Shown piece by piece: positions 1-8,985 of a DNA stretch of 64,000 nt (the stretch's first letter is position 1; every line of letters begins with the position of its first letter). This DNA comes from JALZUR01 sp965205365 (lineage in GTDB: Bacteria > Bdellovibrionota > Bdellovibrionia > Bdellovibrionales > UBA1609). The notes below the pieces were generated by a model, which saw nothing but the letters and a program-made list of their open reading frames with translations, was not told where the DNA came from and searched no databases. Made by a program: the position numbers and the translations under genes. Location: positions 496,001 through 560,000 of the forward strand of contig CBDBGT010000011.1 of assembly GCA_965205365.1 (NCBI GenBank). Reading direction: 5' to 3'.

Positions 1-600
1 ACGTTCATTTGACTCTTCTTTTCTAAATGCATCAAATACTCGCCAAGGTTTAGAGGCTTCAAGCCTAAAATTAAATTCATTATGAACAGCCTCCTTTTCT
101 TGCTCTATATTTTGAGAATAAAATTTTGGACTTACAAAAAATCTTGATAACCTATAAACTGCTTCATCAAATTTATCAGGTCTAACTTCTAAAAAATAAT
201 TAGTATGGTCTGTAGACGTATAGGCATTAGATGCACCATTATTTTCACGTAAAAACTTCTGATAACTTCCAACAATTGGAAATTCTTTAGTTCCTAAAAA
301 AAGCATATGTTCAAGATAATGCGCTAAACCTTGAGCCTTTATTGGATTGTCTCTATGGCCAACTTTTACAGCAAATGATGCTCCAGCCTTTTTACTTGTT
401 GGCGAAGAAATTAATGTTACTTTAAGATTGTTAGAAAGTACTATTTGAGCAGCTGCACCTCCATTTAAAGTCAATACTTCATCTACACCTTGCTCATTTA
501 CAGACTTATCTTTATTAACTGTTCCTATATCACTTTTTCTAACACTTGAGTTCTTTAAACAAGAAGTCAGTCCTAAAAAAACTACTAAAAAATACTTCAT
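1..600 (-). CDS. M16-family (pitrilysin/insulysin-like) zinc protease lipoprotein, N-terminal part
   Basis: Reading the minus strand from ATG at 600 gives exactly 200 open codons to the window edge, so the gene continues to the left. The start has an AGGAGAT ribosome site seven bases upstream. A short hydrophobic leader ends in LTSC (Cys14), a lipobox, so the protein is probably anchored in the envelope. Residues 94-98 read HYLEH inside GLAHYLEHMLFLG, the inverted zinc motif HxxEH of M16 peptidases. The following segment with NAYT, DHTNYF and EQEKEAVHNEF fits the family N-terminal domain, the last holding the expected downstream Glu ligand. The family degrades peptides or unfolded proteins in the periplasm or outer membrane. 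The partner domain, active or inactive, lies outside the window. Family call is firm; substrate unknown. Confidence 0.9.
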   Translation of the reverse strand, partial: MKYFLVVFLGLTSCLKNSSVRKSDIGTVNKDKSVNEQGVDEVLTLNGGAAAQIVLSNNLKVTLISSPTSKKAGASFAVKVGHRDNPIKAQGLAHYLEHMLFLGTKEFPIVGSYQKFLRENNGASNAYTSTDHTNYFLEVRPDKFDEAVYRLSRFFVSPKFYSQNIEQEKEAVHNEFNFRLEASKPWRVFDAFRKEESNER

Positions 601-911
601 AATAGTACATCTCCTATGTCATTAATTTACCCCGAGTAAGGCTACCACTTAACTAAAGACTTTAACATGCTATTTACCTTATTTTGAATATTTTACCGTT
701 CATGATCAAACAATGGTGTCAAAAAATTTGTCAGTATTGGTGTAAATAATTTAGATACAATCTAAATATAAACTTCAATATATCAATCAGTATCCTCTAA
801 GTTATTTACTAAACTATAAAAGTTTTCACTCTTTAAAAAGCTTAGAAGCTGTTTGAAACAGTCTAATTTGACTTGATTTAATAAGGCAAGAACTTCAAGG
901 AAGAGGTAAAA
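601..911. other. Intergenic, no gene seen
   Basis: AT-rich DNA between the divergent M16 protease and the IS427-type relic. No open frame with a ribosome site was found. The last 70 bases (from about 842) probably include the decayed left end of the IS relic, but no paired inverted repeat could be identified. Confidence 0.4.
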
Positions 912-1365
912 ATGTCTATTAAAAAAGGTTACGGAAGCGATTTAACAGATACTCAGTGGGAACAGCTTAAAAAAATATTTACCAAAAGCAAAATCTGGAG
1001 GTCGACTAAGAGAGGTTGATCTTAGAGAAATAATGAACGCAATATTTTACATCAACAAAACAAGCTGTCCGTGGAGGTGGCTGCCAAAGGACTACCCACC
1101 GTGGCAAACAGTATATTCGTATTTTAGAAGTTGGCGTCTTTCAGGGGCCTGGGAAAAAAATCAACTCCCAATTGAGCAAGTACTTGAGGAAAAAAGAGGG
1201 AAGAAATTCAACACCCTCAGGGGCGTGCATGGACTCTCAGTCTGTGAAGACTACTTCTGTGGGAGGAATAAAGGGCTACAATGGTGGGAAAAAGGTGGTT
1301 GGCCGCAAACGCCACATTCTAGTGGATACTTTGGGGTTCTCTCTAATAAGCTCCATACTTAAAAA
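912..1365 (+). pseudogene. IS5-family (IS427 group) transposase, frameshifted relic
   Basis: Three frames together spell an IS427-type transposase. The first, from ATG at 912, reads MSIKKGYGSDLTDTQWEQL (the YxSDLTDxQW opening) and stops at 1019. The second, around 1033-1190, contains LREIMNAIFYINKTSCPWRW and PPWQTVYSYFRSWR. The third, from about 1220, contains MDSQSVKTTSVGG, GYNGGKKVVGRKRH and ILVDTLG, which include the first catalytic Asp region. At least two frameshifts separate them and the C-terminal DDE residues are missing. It is a dead insertion sequence. Ends and target duplication are not recognisable. Confidence 0.85.
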
Positions 1366-1732
1366 CTTTTTGTTTTTTGTTAAAGTATCTATTTAAGTGT
1401 TCTTTATCTTTTTTACTTCGATACAAACAGAAAAAAAGGAAGCACACCATTTACTGCTGCCCAACATTTTTAAAGCTTTGAAAATTATTGAGAAAATACA
1501 TAGGCCAAGTTTCACAGCAAGAGTCAAAAACAGGCTCATAGCCTTTAAAATTTGTATTTAAAAGTTTAATTTTTCTAAACCCCTACCATACAAGTTTAAT
1601 TTTAAAATTTTTCTCTTGTAGACGGAAACCTTAGTTTCCAGTCTATTTCAGGTTTTTTTTATTAGAAGACCTTTTTTAACTTTATAAGCTTGAAGAAAAT
1701 CCTAGTCTTATATCTTAAAACCTTTATATTAC
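1366..1732. other. Intergenic, no gene seen
   Basis: AT-rich, many stops in all frames. It probably contains decayed DNA of the insertion sequence on its left. No RNA gene or repeat identified. Confidence 0.4.
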
Positions 1733-2242
1733 TCATCTTACTTTGACCAGAATGCTTTCGGTTTCAAAATTGTCTTTGCCTTTACATTTAATATGGACTG
1801 TTACTACAAACAAACGCCAGGCGATAACGCTGATTTTATTAACCTGATATCCGAAAGAGGGTAGATGGTGGCCTCTTGGAAACGTCCACAATGGAGTTTC
1901 GGCTACAGCTGTGTACTCATCCTCATCGCCCCCTTTGCCTGTGCACCTCTCGGCTATATTCCCAGGGTTTATACTCAAAGTGACCTTCTTCCACTTTAGA
2001 GGAAGAATGCCTTGCTCTGCCAACCAAATGCGAGCAGCACCGTTTTCTGATGCCGGTTCTACATCGCTCACCGCAATGAGAAAGCTTGAAGTTTCCAATA
2101 GCGGAGGAAACGACCATTCGGGAAACCATGTAGTTCTTTGGTGAACAACCCATGGGCTCGGTAGCTCAGTGAACGTAACCCCCAGAGATACAGAAGTAGA
2201 AAGCAGAGTTGTAGATATTAAGATCGATAGAATTAATTTCAT
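1733..2242 (-). CDS. Secreted protein of unknown function (169 aa)
   Basis: ATG at 2242 is preceded by GGAGG with a six-base spacer, so the start is well supported. The N-terminus (MKLILSILISTTLLSTSVSLG) is a Sec signal peptide with likely cleavage near residue 20. The mature part of about 150 residues has no family I recognise. It holds two cysteines (in ERCTGKG and IKCKGKD) that could form a disulphide, and several Trp residues. Base composition looks less AT-rich than the neighbourhood, which would fit recent transfer. It stands alone between IS relics, so context says nothing about its job. Confidence 0.6.
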   Translation of the reverse strand: MKLILSILISTTLLSTSVSLGVTFTELPSPWVVHQRTTWFPEWSFPPLLETSSFLIAVSDVEPASENGAARIWLAEQGILPLKWKKVTLSINPGNIAERCTGKGGDEDEYTAVAETPLWTFPRGHHLPSFGYQVNKISVIAWRLFVVTVHIKCKGKDNFETESILVKVR

Positions 2243-2828
2243 TTTATACCTCCAGTGGTTTATTCCTCGATTAATTCAAGTGAGACGGTATACAACTCAC
2301 TTTGAATTATCTAGTTAAAAAATTACTTTTGAAAAAATTTCATGCTTATCCGGTTGTTGCACAATAAAAACCCTCTTTCCTTAATTTGTTGCCACTAGGC
2401 TAAGTAGTTAAAATTGTTAAGAGCGTATTTACAATTCAAATATCCATATTTTTGTAAAATTTTTAATGAAAAATACTGCACACTTAAAGGCTTCTTGTTT
2501 TTCGCTAGAGCATCTATTAACCAAGCCTCCTTGCTTGTAAATTTTTAAAACGAAATCGTTTCAAATTTTATTTTAAAAATTATTTACTAAAGGTAAATGA
2601 GGATCTTGGCTTTTTTCACAGCTTTCCACATTTTAGCAACTTTTTTAGGATAGAACTAAACTTTAATGAAGCCATAGATAACCTAGAATGATTTATTTTT
2701 GTTCTTTATCTTAAGTTTACTAACCATCACACTCGTCTTAAAAAAACTCAAAAAAAAATTAAACACCATTTTAATTTTTCCTAAACTTCAAATTTCTATC
2801 TCTATAAAAAATGAAGACTTTTGAATAT
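2243..2828. other. Intergenic, no gene seen
   Basis: Nearly 600 bases of AT-rich sequence upstream of the secreted protein ending at 1733 and downstream of the CNVHGC-repeat gene. No open frame with start and ribosome site was found on either strand. Confidence 0.4.
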
Positions 2829-2862
2829 AAAAAAAAGGCTACTTTAGATAGCCTTTTTTTTA
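2829..2862 (-). terminator. Rho-independent terminator after the CNVHGC-repeat gene
   Basis: AAAAAAAGGCTA / TAGCCTTTTTTTT stem with a 7-base loop. It is A-rich on one side and T-rich on the other, so it could work in both directions. It lies about 25 bases past the stop codon of the minus-strand gene. Confidence 0.8.
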
Positions 2863-2886
2863 TCCTCTAATTTAAATTTTCAGAGC

Positions 2887-3201
2887 CTAGGGGCATCCAT
2901 GCACGTTACACTCTCCCCGATTAGAGCACCCGTGTACATTACAATTGCCACCTTCATTCCAACACCCGTGTACATTACAACCACCACCTGTACTCCAACA
3001 CCCGTGTACATTACAGCCACCAGGGGAATCAGAATTACGATCCTCATCAAAGTTACTATATTCACAAGAAACATAAACTCTCTCACCAGCCCGAATAATC
3101 GTCTCTGAACCAGGCTCAATTGTAACGAAAGTTCTTGCAAGAGCTATAGAGTCTCCCAGAAAAAAAGACAGCAAGACTATTAAATACATTTTACTCTTCA
3201 T
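2887..3201 (-). CDS. Small secreted protein with four CNVHGC repeats
   Basis: Start chosen at ATG 3201 because AGAGG lies eight bases upstream; an in-frame GTG at 3210 is the alternative. Residues 1-23 form a signal peptide (MKSKMYLIVLLSFFLG...ALA). After about 40 residues with one Cys (YVSCEYSNF) the C-terminal third is four tandem units of the motif CNVHGC, spaced by short Gly/Asn/Trp-rich linkers such as WSTGG, WNEGG and SNRGE, and ending in CNVHGCP. Each unit has two Cys and one His, a spacing that could bind metal or make disulphides outside the cytoplasm. No known family recognised. The DNA itself shows the repeat, with CCCGTGTACATTACA-like units. A good terminator follows, supporting a real, expressed gene. 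Confidence 0.7.
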   Translation of the reverse strand: MKSKMYLIVLLSFFLGDSIALARTFVTIEPGSETIIRAGERVYVSCEYSNFDEDRNSDSPGGCNVHGCWSTGGGCNVHGCWNEGGNCNVHGCSNRGECNVHGCP

Positions 3202-3834
3202 ATTAATCACCTCTTAAATAAAGTTAAAATCACCCACGAAAGTATTATGCTAAATTTAACCTCATAGGATTACAATAAATAGCGCAAAGCATTTAAAGTT
3301 AGATGAAAGAAGAAAAACCTATGACTATAACCATAATAGCCGCGCTTAATAAATCGACGCCCTACAGTAGTATTTTAATTGTTGTTTAAGCTGTCATAAT
3401 TACAAAACACCGTTAATTACATAAATTGATCTTAATTAAAACTTTATGTGCTTAAGTTTGTGATATACTCTTCTGTATGAAAGCAAGTTGATTTTGAATA
3501 AAGTTTTCAGCACTGTGTTTTTGCACAAGTTTTCCGGACTCTAGCAACTTGCATCACTGGTTTTTTTACTAGCAACTAATTTTGTTTGAATAAAAATCTT
3601 AGAAAAAGTTTTTTAACATAAGCCTTTTCATTGTTTTAATTGGAATCACATTTGTCTAACAACCCATTCACTCTTCTCCTTGGGCCTTAAGCTTTAAAGC
3701 TGTCTTTTTCACATAAAAAGACAATGATTTTTCGGCAATATATCCATGAAAAAAAATTAAACTTCCCAGATCACTTTCCTAGTGTTATTCAAACAAGAGA
3801 GATTTTGTTAGTTATGTTGATTTCTTAAAGTCTA
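3202..3834. other. Intergenic, no gene seen
   Basis: About 630 bases without a credible open frame. The right part may be further decayed IS110 DNA, but I cannot align it. Confidence 0.4.
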
Positions 3835-4396
3835 TCCAGGCTTGCTTACGCTCCTTTATATAATCCTGGTGGTGGTCATTATACGTTGAGTTGTTTTTTA
3901 ATACACATAAAAAGATTCATGCAATTTGACGAGCTAAACTTAACTTTGCCTCATGAGTGTTTAACACCTCTAAACGAAATACAGCTTTAAGTCTATTTTT
4001 AAAATGTATAACCTCTTGCACCTTAAGTATCTATTTACAAAAGCCCTGAGTTCAAGCCAGTGTGAATCATTGTGGAAAACCTTTTTTAGGTGTCCAGTCC
4101 GTAATTCTTGAGCTCAATCTAGGGCGCCTTTAAAATCTGTTTTAGCACCTGATTTTTTAGCCACATAGGACAGATGAGTAATTTTTCCACTTTTTCTCTT
4201 AACTGCAAATACATCCACTGGGATATGGTAGATTCTTCAAAGGTGAGGTGTCGTTCACCATGGACCTTGTTAATAATAGCAGCGAGTTTGTTCTCAGATG
4301 TGTCTACAGTTTCTCTAAGGACGCACTGTCCCTTTTCGTCTACACAGCGAAAGTTGAGGTTTTACAATGGGCGTCTAATCCAATATAGTACTTCAT
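3835..4396 (-). pseudogene. IS110-family transposase relic
   Basis: From ATG at 4396 the minus strand reads MKYYIGLDAHCKTSTFAV, the start of the DEDD/RuvC-like domain of IS110 transposases. A one-base shift then gives VVDEKGQCVLRETVDTSEN and HLTFEESTISQWMYLQLR. Further on (about 3973-4005) FKNRLKAVFR matches the conserved KNRLKA helix, followed near 3835 by a KERKQAWIDF-like piece. Several frameshifts and stops separate the blocks and the C-terminal Ser domain is absent. The original upstream end of the IS probably runs to about 4530. A short sequence there (GGTGATGC..TTTCATA..ATTGTCT) recurs at 36516-36545, suggesting that another IS110 end is buried at that site. Confidence 0.8.
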
Positions 4397-4560
4397 AGGT
4401 ATCTCCTTGGGAAATAGGTTAATTCCTTAGTTTTGACCTGATTTAAGGAGTTAAACCGCACTTTGTGCATTGACCTTAGAGGTTTAGTTTGCTGCTTAGT
4501 CAGGTGATGCCTGCTTTCATATATTGTCTTTTATACCCCATATAATTAAGGAGGTTTTTT

Positions 4561-4980
4561 TTGCTTTTTTCTATATTTTTTTATACTGCCTTATCCTTTT
4601 CCAAACCTCCTATTTACTTTACATTTTTTACAGATAATAAAGTGATAAATAATCTTAACAGTGCTTTAAGCAAAGCTAGTCTTTTAATTGATGAAGACTG
4701 CTTAAACTGCACAGATCTCATTGAAAAATTAAATAGCCGCTGCATATCATTGAAAGCTCCCTTTGCTATTTTTGCAACAGGAACAAAAAAAGGTTTGAGG
4801 AAAAAATTACAGCCTTTACTTAATAAAAAAACTCCTGTTTGGCACAACACTAATATTCAAACTTTTTTAACTTTCAAAACCTCAGTCCTTCCTACATACA
4901 TTTCTAAAACAGGAAAAATCTACCAAGGTGTCTCTTCTTCATTAAAGGCCATTTTAAAAGATAATCTTTGTAAGAAGTAA
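4561..4980 (+). CDS. Small exported thioredoxin-like protein (putative)
   Basis: Start is TTG at 4561, chosen because a strong AAGGAGG site sits five bases upstream and no ATG is available. The first 15 residues are hydrophobic and could be a short signal peptide or anchor. Residues 47-50 are CLNC, a CxxC motif followed by a helix-like stretch. Near the C-terminus LPTYISKTGKIYQG resembles the cis-Pro strand and GKxxxG turn of thioredoxin folds. Length (139 aa) also fits. A role in periplasmic thiol redox is therefore inferred, not shown. The stop is 3 bases before the next gene, so it is probably co-transcribed with the pseudouridine synthase. Confidence 0.6.
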   Translation: MLFSIFFYTALSFSKPPIYFTFFTDNKVINNLNSALSKASLLIDEDCLNCTDLIEKLNSRCISLKAPFAIFATGTKKGLRKKLQPLLNKKTPVWHNTNIQTFLTFKTSVLPTYISKTGKIYQGVSSSLKAILKDNLCKK

Positions 4981-4983
4981 TCT

Positions 4984-5895
4984 ATGTTTTTTTTAGAAAT
5001 TCCCATTCCTGCAAACACTGAACTTGGTGAAGCTATACTTGCTTATTTTAAAAAAAATAATACTACTATTTTAAAGAGTAACATCATTAAATCCATACGC
5101 GAACACAGAGTGTATTTTGAAAATAAGCCTGTGGGGTTTCTTCCTTTTAAAGTTTTTAAGAAAGGAAAAATACAGTTCTACATGGATGAACCTGGTTGGA
5201 AGATTACTAAAGAAGATATTTTATTTGAAGACCCATGGCTCATTGTAATCAACAAGCCCTCAGGACTTGCAAGTCAATCTTCTTTAAAGCTTTTACAAGA
5301 CCACGCCTATAGTGCTGTCATTTGCTACTTAAGAAACAAAAAAACATTTACAAGCCCTCAGCTCTTTTTATTACATAGACTAGATAAAGACACTTCTGGT
5401 GTCTTACTCATGTCGAAAAAAAGCAGCATTAATAAAGGTATTCAAGATTTATTTGAAAAAAAGAAAATTCAAAAACACTACTGGGCCGTATCCAAAACCA
5501 AGAACAGTCCAAAAATTTCACAAATTGTCACCTCATATATTGGTAGAAAGCCTGATAATGAGCATAAATTTAAGTTCGGTTCATTTCCCAAAGATCATAG
5601 TGGAGGAAAGTTTTCAGAAACACACTTTAAAAAACTTGATCAAAAAGGCAACTATAGCCTTTTTAAAATTTCTCCGCAAACAGGACGAAGTCACCAAATT
5701 CGTGTTCATTTAAGTGAAAATGGGCACCCCATCCTAGGAGATGTCTTTTATAAAGGTGAAAAATCACCTAAACTCTTTCTTCATGCTAAAACCTTAAGCT
5801 TTGATCACCCCAAAACCAAAGAATTTATTTCTATAAAAGCCCCTTTACCTGAACACTGGGTCGATCTACTAGACAAAACCAAGCTTAATACATAG
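4984..5895 (+). CDS. RluA-family RNA pseudouridine synthase
   Basis: Converts uridine to pseudouridine in rRNA or tRNA. Residues 131-139 are HRLDKDTSG, the RluA-family active-site motif, with catalytic Asp134. DPWLIVINKPSG (83-94) and TGRSHQIRVHL in the C-terminal half are the other conserved family blocks. The N-terminal 70 residues may be an S4-like RNA-binding region (IREHRVYFENKPV), though weak. At 303 aa it has normal family length. Which RNA position it modifies (RluA, RluC, RluD or TruC type) cannot be told from sequence by eye. It follows the thioredoxin-like gene by three bases and precedes the ETF-QO gene by about 37 bases. Confidence 0.9.
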   Translation: MFFLEIPIPANTELGEAILAYFKKNNTTILKSNIIKSIREHRVYFENKPVGFLPFKVFKKGKIQFYMDEPGWKITKEDILFEDPWLIVINKPSGLASQSSLKLLQDHAYSAVICYLRNKKTFTSPQLFLLHRLDKDTSGVLLMSKKSSINKGIQDLFEKKKIQKHYWAVSKTKNSPKISQIVTSYIGRKPDNEHKFKFGSFPKDHSGGKFSETHFKKLDQKGNYSLFKISPQTGRSHQIRVHLSENGHPILGDVFYKGEKSPKLFLHAKTLSFDHPKTKEFISIKAPLPEHWVDLLDKTKLNT

Positions 5896-5932
5896 ATTGT
5901 CTTAACTTTAAGTAGACACACAGGAGGGATAA

Positions 5933-7567
5933 GTGGCTCAGGCTTTTAAACCCATTGATAAACAACTTGACCTTAAAAAAGCCCATAATTTTATTTTAGA
6001 AAACCCTGAATTAAATAGTGAAGCTGTTTCAATGGATGTGCTTTTTGTTGGTGCTGGCCCTGCTGGTTTAGCAGGTGCAATTAAACTTGCTCAACTTATT
6101 AAAAATGATCCTGATCTTAAAAATATTGAAATTGGAGTTTTAGAAAAATCAGAATCTCTTGGAGGACATATTCTTTCTGGCGCAGTTATAGACCCCACAC
6201 CTTTAAAAAACCTTTTCCCTGAAATTAATGAAAAAGACCTCCCTTTTAAAAACAAAATTAATAAGGAGGCTGTTTATATACTTACAAAAAATAAAAAAAT
6301 TAGAATCCCTACACCTCCTACTATGCAAAACCATGGAAACTACTCTGCAAGTTTATGTGAAGTTGTTAAATGGATGGGAGAAAAGGCTGAGGATTTAGGG
6401 GTAAATATTTTTACAAGTTTTCCTGCTGACTCACTTTTAATACAAGATGAAAAAGTCATTGGAGCAAGAACCACTCCCACAGGCTTAAATAAGAACGGCT
6501 CACCAAGTCCTTCCTATGTACCAGGAACTGACATTACTGCTAAAATAACTGTTTTAACTGAAGGCACACGAGGCCCTTTAACACAATCTTATTTAAATTG
6601 GGCTAACTTAAAAACAGCTCCTCAAATTTATGCTCTTGGTGTTAAAGAGGTTTGGAAAATTAAAAAACCTTTAAACAAAGTCATTCACACTCTAGGCTGG
6701 CCTTTAAAAAGATCTACATTTGGAGGCTCATGGCTTTACCCTATGGGAGATGATATGGTTTCTTTTGGTCTTGTTGCTGGACTTGATTATAAAGAATCTG
6801 ACCTTGATGTACATTATGAGCTTCAAAAATTAAAGAAACACCCTTTTTTTAAAAATATTTTAAATGGCGGAGAGCTTCTACAGTGGGGAGCTAAAACTAT
6901 TCCTGAAGGAGGTTACCACTCTTTTCCAAAATCTTTTTCTGGAAATGGAATTTTACTTGCTGGAGATTGTGTGGGAATGGTTAATGTTCCTGGACTAAAA
7001 GGTGTTCATTATGCCATGACTAGTGGAATTAAGGCTGCTGAAACAATTTTTAAGTCTTTAAAAGAAAAAAACTACAATATTTCATTAAAAAAATATGATA
7101 AAGAGTTAAAGCAATCTATAATCTATAGTGATTTATACAAAGTTAGAAATATGAGGCAGGCTTTTAAAAGTGGATTTTTTATTGGCGGATGTAAAGCAAG
7201 CCTAATGACTTTAACTGGCGGCCTTTTCCCAGGAGGAAAGCCTCATAAACATGAAGACCCTCAAGAACCAAAGGTTTTTCAAAATACTTTAAAAGAAAAA
7301 ATTGATTTACAAAAAGTAGACGCAGTTTTTCAATCTGGAAATAAAACTAGAGATGACCTTCCAAGCCACTTAACTATTGACAAAAATGTCTCTAAGGAGT
7401 GGGCTAAGTTTTATGCAAACCTTTGCCCCGCTGGGGTTTATGAGTTAGATGGCGATAAATTAATTACTAAGCCCCCTAATTGTGTAGACTGTAAGGCAAC
7501 TGATGTTCTTGGACCAAGGTGGCAACCCCGTGAAGGTGGTAGTGGACCTAATTATACAATCATGTAG
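5933..7567 (+). CDS. Electron transfer flavoprotein-ubiquinone oxidoreductase (ETF-QO)
   Basis: Membrane-associated flavoprotein that passes electrons from reduced ETF (fatty-acid and amino-acid oxidation) to quinone. Start is GTG at 5933 with AGGAGGGAT upstream. Residues 40-45 (GAGPAG) are the FAD-binding Rossmann motif, and LLAGDCVGMVNVPGLKGVHYAM is split across the family's FAD/quinone region. The C-terminus has the Fe-S domain: CPAGVY with C498 and NCVDCKATD with C517 and C520. In human ETF-QO the last block is CxxCxxC. Here the position of the last ligand is Thr523, so one of the four cluster cysteines appears missing. It is followed by an Nfu Fe-S carrier gene, which fits a shared cluster-assembly role. 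fadE lies elsewhere in the window (43995-46460). Confidence 0.93.
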   Translation: MAQAFKPIDKQLDLKKAHNFILENPELNSEAVSMDVLFVGAGPAGLAGAIKLAQLIKNDPDLKNIEIGVLEKSESLGGHILSGAVIDPTPLKNLFPEINEKDLPFKNKINKEAVYILTKNKKIRIPTPPTMQNHGNYSASLCEVVKWMGEKAEDLGVNIFTSFPADSLLIQDEKVIGARTTPTGLNKNGSPSPSYVPGTDITAKITVLTEGTRGPLTQSYLNWANLKTAPQIYALGVKEVWKIKKPLNKVIHTLGWPLKRSTFGGSWLYPMGDDMVSFGLVAGLDYKESDLDVHYELQKLKKHPFFKNILNGGELLQWGAKTIPEGGYHSFPKSFSGNGILLAGDCVGMVNVPGLKGVHYAMTSGIKAAETIFKSLKEKNYNISLKKYDKELKQSIIYSDLYKVRNMRQAFKSGFFIGGCKASLMTLTGGLFPGGKPHKHEDPQEPKVFQNTLKEKIDLQKVDAVFQSGNKTRDDLPSHLTIDKNVSKEWAKFYANLCPAGVYELDGDKLITKPPNCVDCKATDVLGPRWQPREGGSGPNYTIM

Positions 7568-7577
7568 GAGTGATGTT

Positions 7578-8201
7578 ATGAATATTCAATGGAAAATAAC
7601 CGATAATCAAGGAGAAGAAACTAAAGACACTGAAAGTCTTTGGATTGCATTTAACCTAAGCCAAAAAATCTCAGATAAAACAAAAACTTACTCTTCAAAT
7701 GCTCAAGCCATGGGGTCACCCATGGCATCTAAACTCTTTGGCTTCCCTTGGGTTGAGGAGGTCACTATCGACACTAAGCAAATTTTAATTAAAAGACAGA
7801 GTTGGGTTGATTTTGACATCATTGCAGAGCCTCTTAAAGAGCTCATCAGTGAACACTTTAGCTTAAATGAGTCTGCTTTTTTTGAAGAAAATCCTGAACC
7901 ACAAATAACCAATACTCAAAAGAACAATCCTACTCATTACTCTAAAGAAGAAAGCTTAATTGTAGAGTTCCTAGCTGAGGAAGTGAACCCTCAGGTTGCA
8001 AGCCATGGTGGTCATATCTTGTTTATCAAGTTAGAGAACAAAAGTGTTTATTTAAAAATGGAGGGTGGTTGCCAAGGTTGTGGCATGGCTGCAGTAACTT
8101 TAAAAGAAGGAGTTGAGAAGTCTCTTTTAGAAAAATTTGACTTTATCACTTCGGTTATTGACATTACTGATCACAGTTCTGGAACCAAACCTTATATATG
8201 A
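7578..8201 (+). CDS. Nfu-type Fe-S cluster scaffold/carrier
   Basis: ATG at 7578 chosen, ten bases after the ETF-QO stop, with GGAG just upstream; a longer frame upstream only overlaps ETF-QO. Two domains are visible. Residues 1-95 have the Nfu N-terminal domain pattern (ALGSPMASKLF-like AMGSPMASKLF, FPWVEEVTI, WVDFD). Residues about 125-200 are the NifU C-terminal domain, with VNPQVASHGGHI and the cluster-binding CxxC in GGCQGCGMA. This is the architecture of mitochondrial NFU1 and many proteobacterial Nfu proteins, which deliver 4Fe-4S clusters to client enzymes. Placement between ETF-QO (a 4Fe-4S enzyme) and pdxH suggests a small operon. Its stop overlaps the pdxH start by four bases (ATGA). 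Confidence 0.9.
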   Translation: MNIQWKITDNQGEETKDTESLWIAFNLSQKISDKTKTYSSNAQAMGSPMASKLFGFPWVEEVTIDTKQILIKRQSWVDFDIIAEPLKELISEHFSLNESAFFEENPEPQITNTQKNNPTHYSKEESLIVEFLAEEVNPQVASHGGHILFIKLENKSVYLKMEGGCQGCGMAAVTLKEGVEKSLLEKFDFITSVIDITDHSSGTKPYI

Positions 8202-8779
8202 TAAACTCAAAACCTTATAAACTATTTGAGGAATGGTTTAAGGAAGCAAAAAAAACAGAAAATTCCTACCCTGAAGGATTCACTCTTGCTACAGTATCGG
8301 CCAATGCAGTTCCTTCAGCAAGAATTGTTCTTTTAAAAAAAATTCTTCCACAAGGCTTTGTTTTTTTTACAAACTACAATTCTCAAAAAGCTCAAGAGCT
8401 CTTACAAAATCCCAATGCACACATGCTTTTTTACTGGAAGTCATCAAAAAAACAAATTCGTATTAAAGGCGTTGGAAGTAAAACCTCTAATAAAATTTCT
8501 GATGAATATTGGGCCTCTCGTGCGTATGAAAGCAACCTAAACTCTACACTATCAAAGCAAAGCTCTGAACTAGAAACAAAATTTAACCATGAACGTTTAA
8601 TTAAAGAGTTTTCCTCAAAAAATCCTAAAAATATCAAGCGCCCTAAGCACTGGGGCGGCTTCATTATAAACCCTGAGTACTTTGAATTCTGGACAAATGG
8701 TGATCACCGTTGGCACAAAAGAGATATTTTTACCCTTAACCATAATGGCAAATGGACAGCCTCTACACTATACCCATAA
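8198..8779 (+). CDS. pdxH: Pyridoxamine 5'-phosphate oxidase
   Basis: FMN enzyme that makes pyridoxal 5'-phosphate, the last step of vitamin B6 cofactor synthesis and salvage. The sequence shows the family blocks: PSARIVLLKK, GFVFFTNYNSQKAQEL (FMN phosphate and ring contacts), FYWKSSKKQIRIKG, SDEYWASRAYESNL...SKQS, and WGGFIINPEYFEFW. The terminal signature is HRWHKRDIF in place of the commoner RLHDR form. At 193 aa it is of normal or slightly short family length. The start ATG overlaps the Nfu stop (ATGA), indicating translational coupling. A bidirectional terminator follows at 8907-8946. Confidence 0.92.
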   Translation: MINSKPYKLFEEWFKEAKKTENSYPEGFTLATVSANAVPSARIVLLKKILPQGFVFFTNYNSQKAQELLQNPNAHMLFYWKSSKKQIRIKGVGSKTSNKISDEYWASRAYESNLNSTLSKQSSELETKFNHERLIKEFSSKNPKNIKRPKHWGGFIINPEYFEFWTNGDHRWHKRDIFTLNHNGKWTASTLYP

Positions 8780-8906
8780 AAACTTTTTAAATTAAATAAA
8801 GCTTTGTTTTAAATTTTTCAAAAATAACCTACAGCATACAATATTTTAAAATATTATATAAAACACCACTAAAGATCTAATATTATATTCTACAGTCCAT
8901 TTAACA

Positions 8907-8946
8907 CAAAAAAAGCCCTAGATGCATACCTCTAGGGCTTTTAAAC
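8907..8946. terminator. Bidirectional terminator between pdxH and the FKBP gene
   Basis: AAAAGCCCTAGA / TCTAGGGCTTTT stem of ten or more pairs with an 8-base loop, A-run on the left and T-run on the right. It lies between two convergent genes and can serve both. Confidence 0.88.
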
Positions 8947-8985
8947 TTTCTAAAACTATAAACAATATATCAATTCATTTTAAAG

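Noticed and set aside
2887..3030. Possible CRISPR-like array in the regularly repeated DNA
   Set aside because: The repeats are in-frame coding units (CNVHGC) with short, similar linkers; there are no unique spacers of CRISPR length and no cas genes.
4174..4398. 74-codon plus-strand ORF
   Set aside because: Antisense shadow of the IS110 transposase relic, which gives recognisable family motifs on the other strand.
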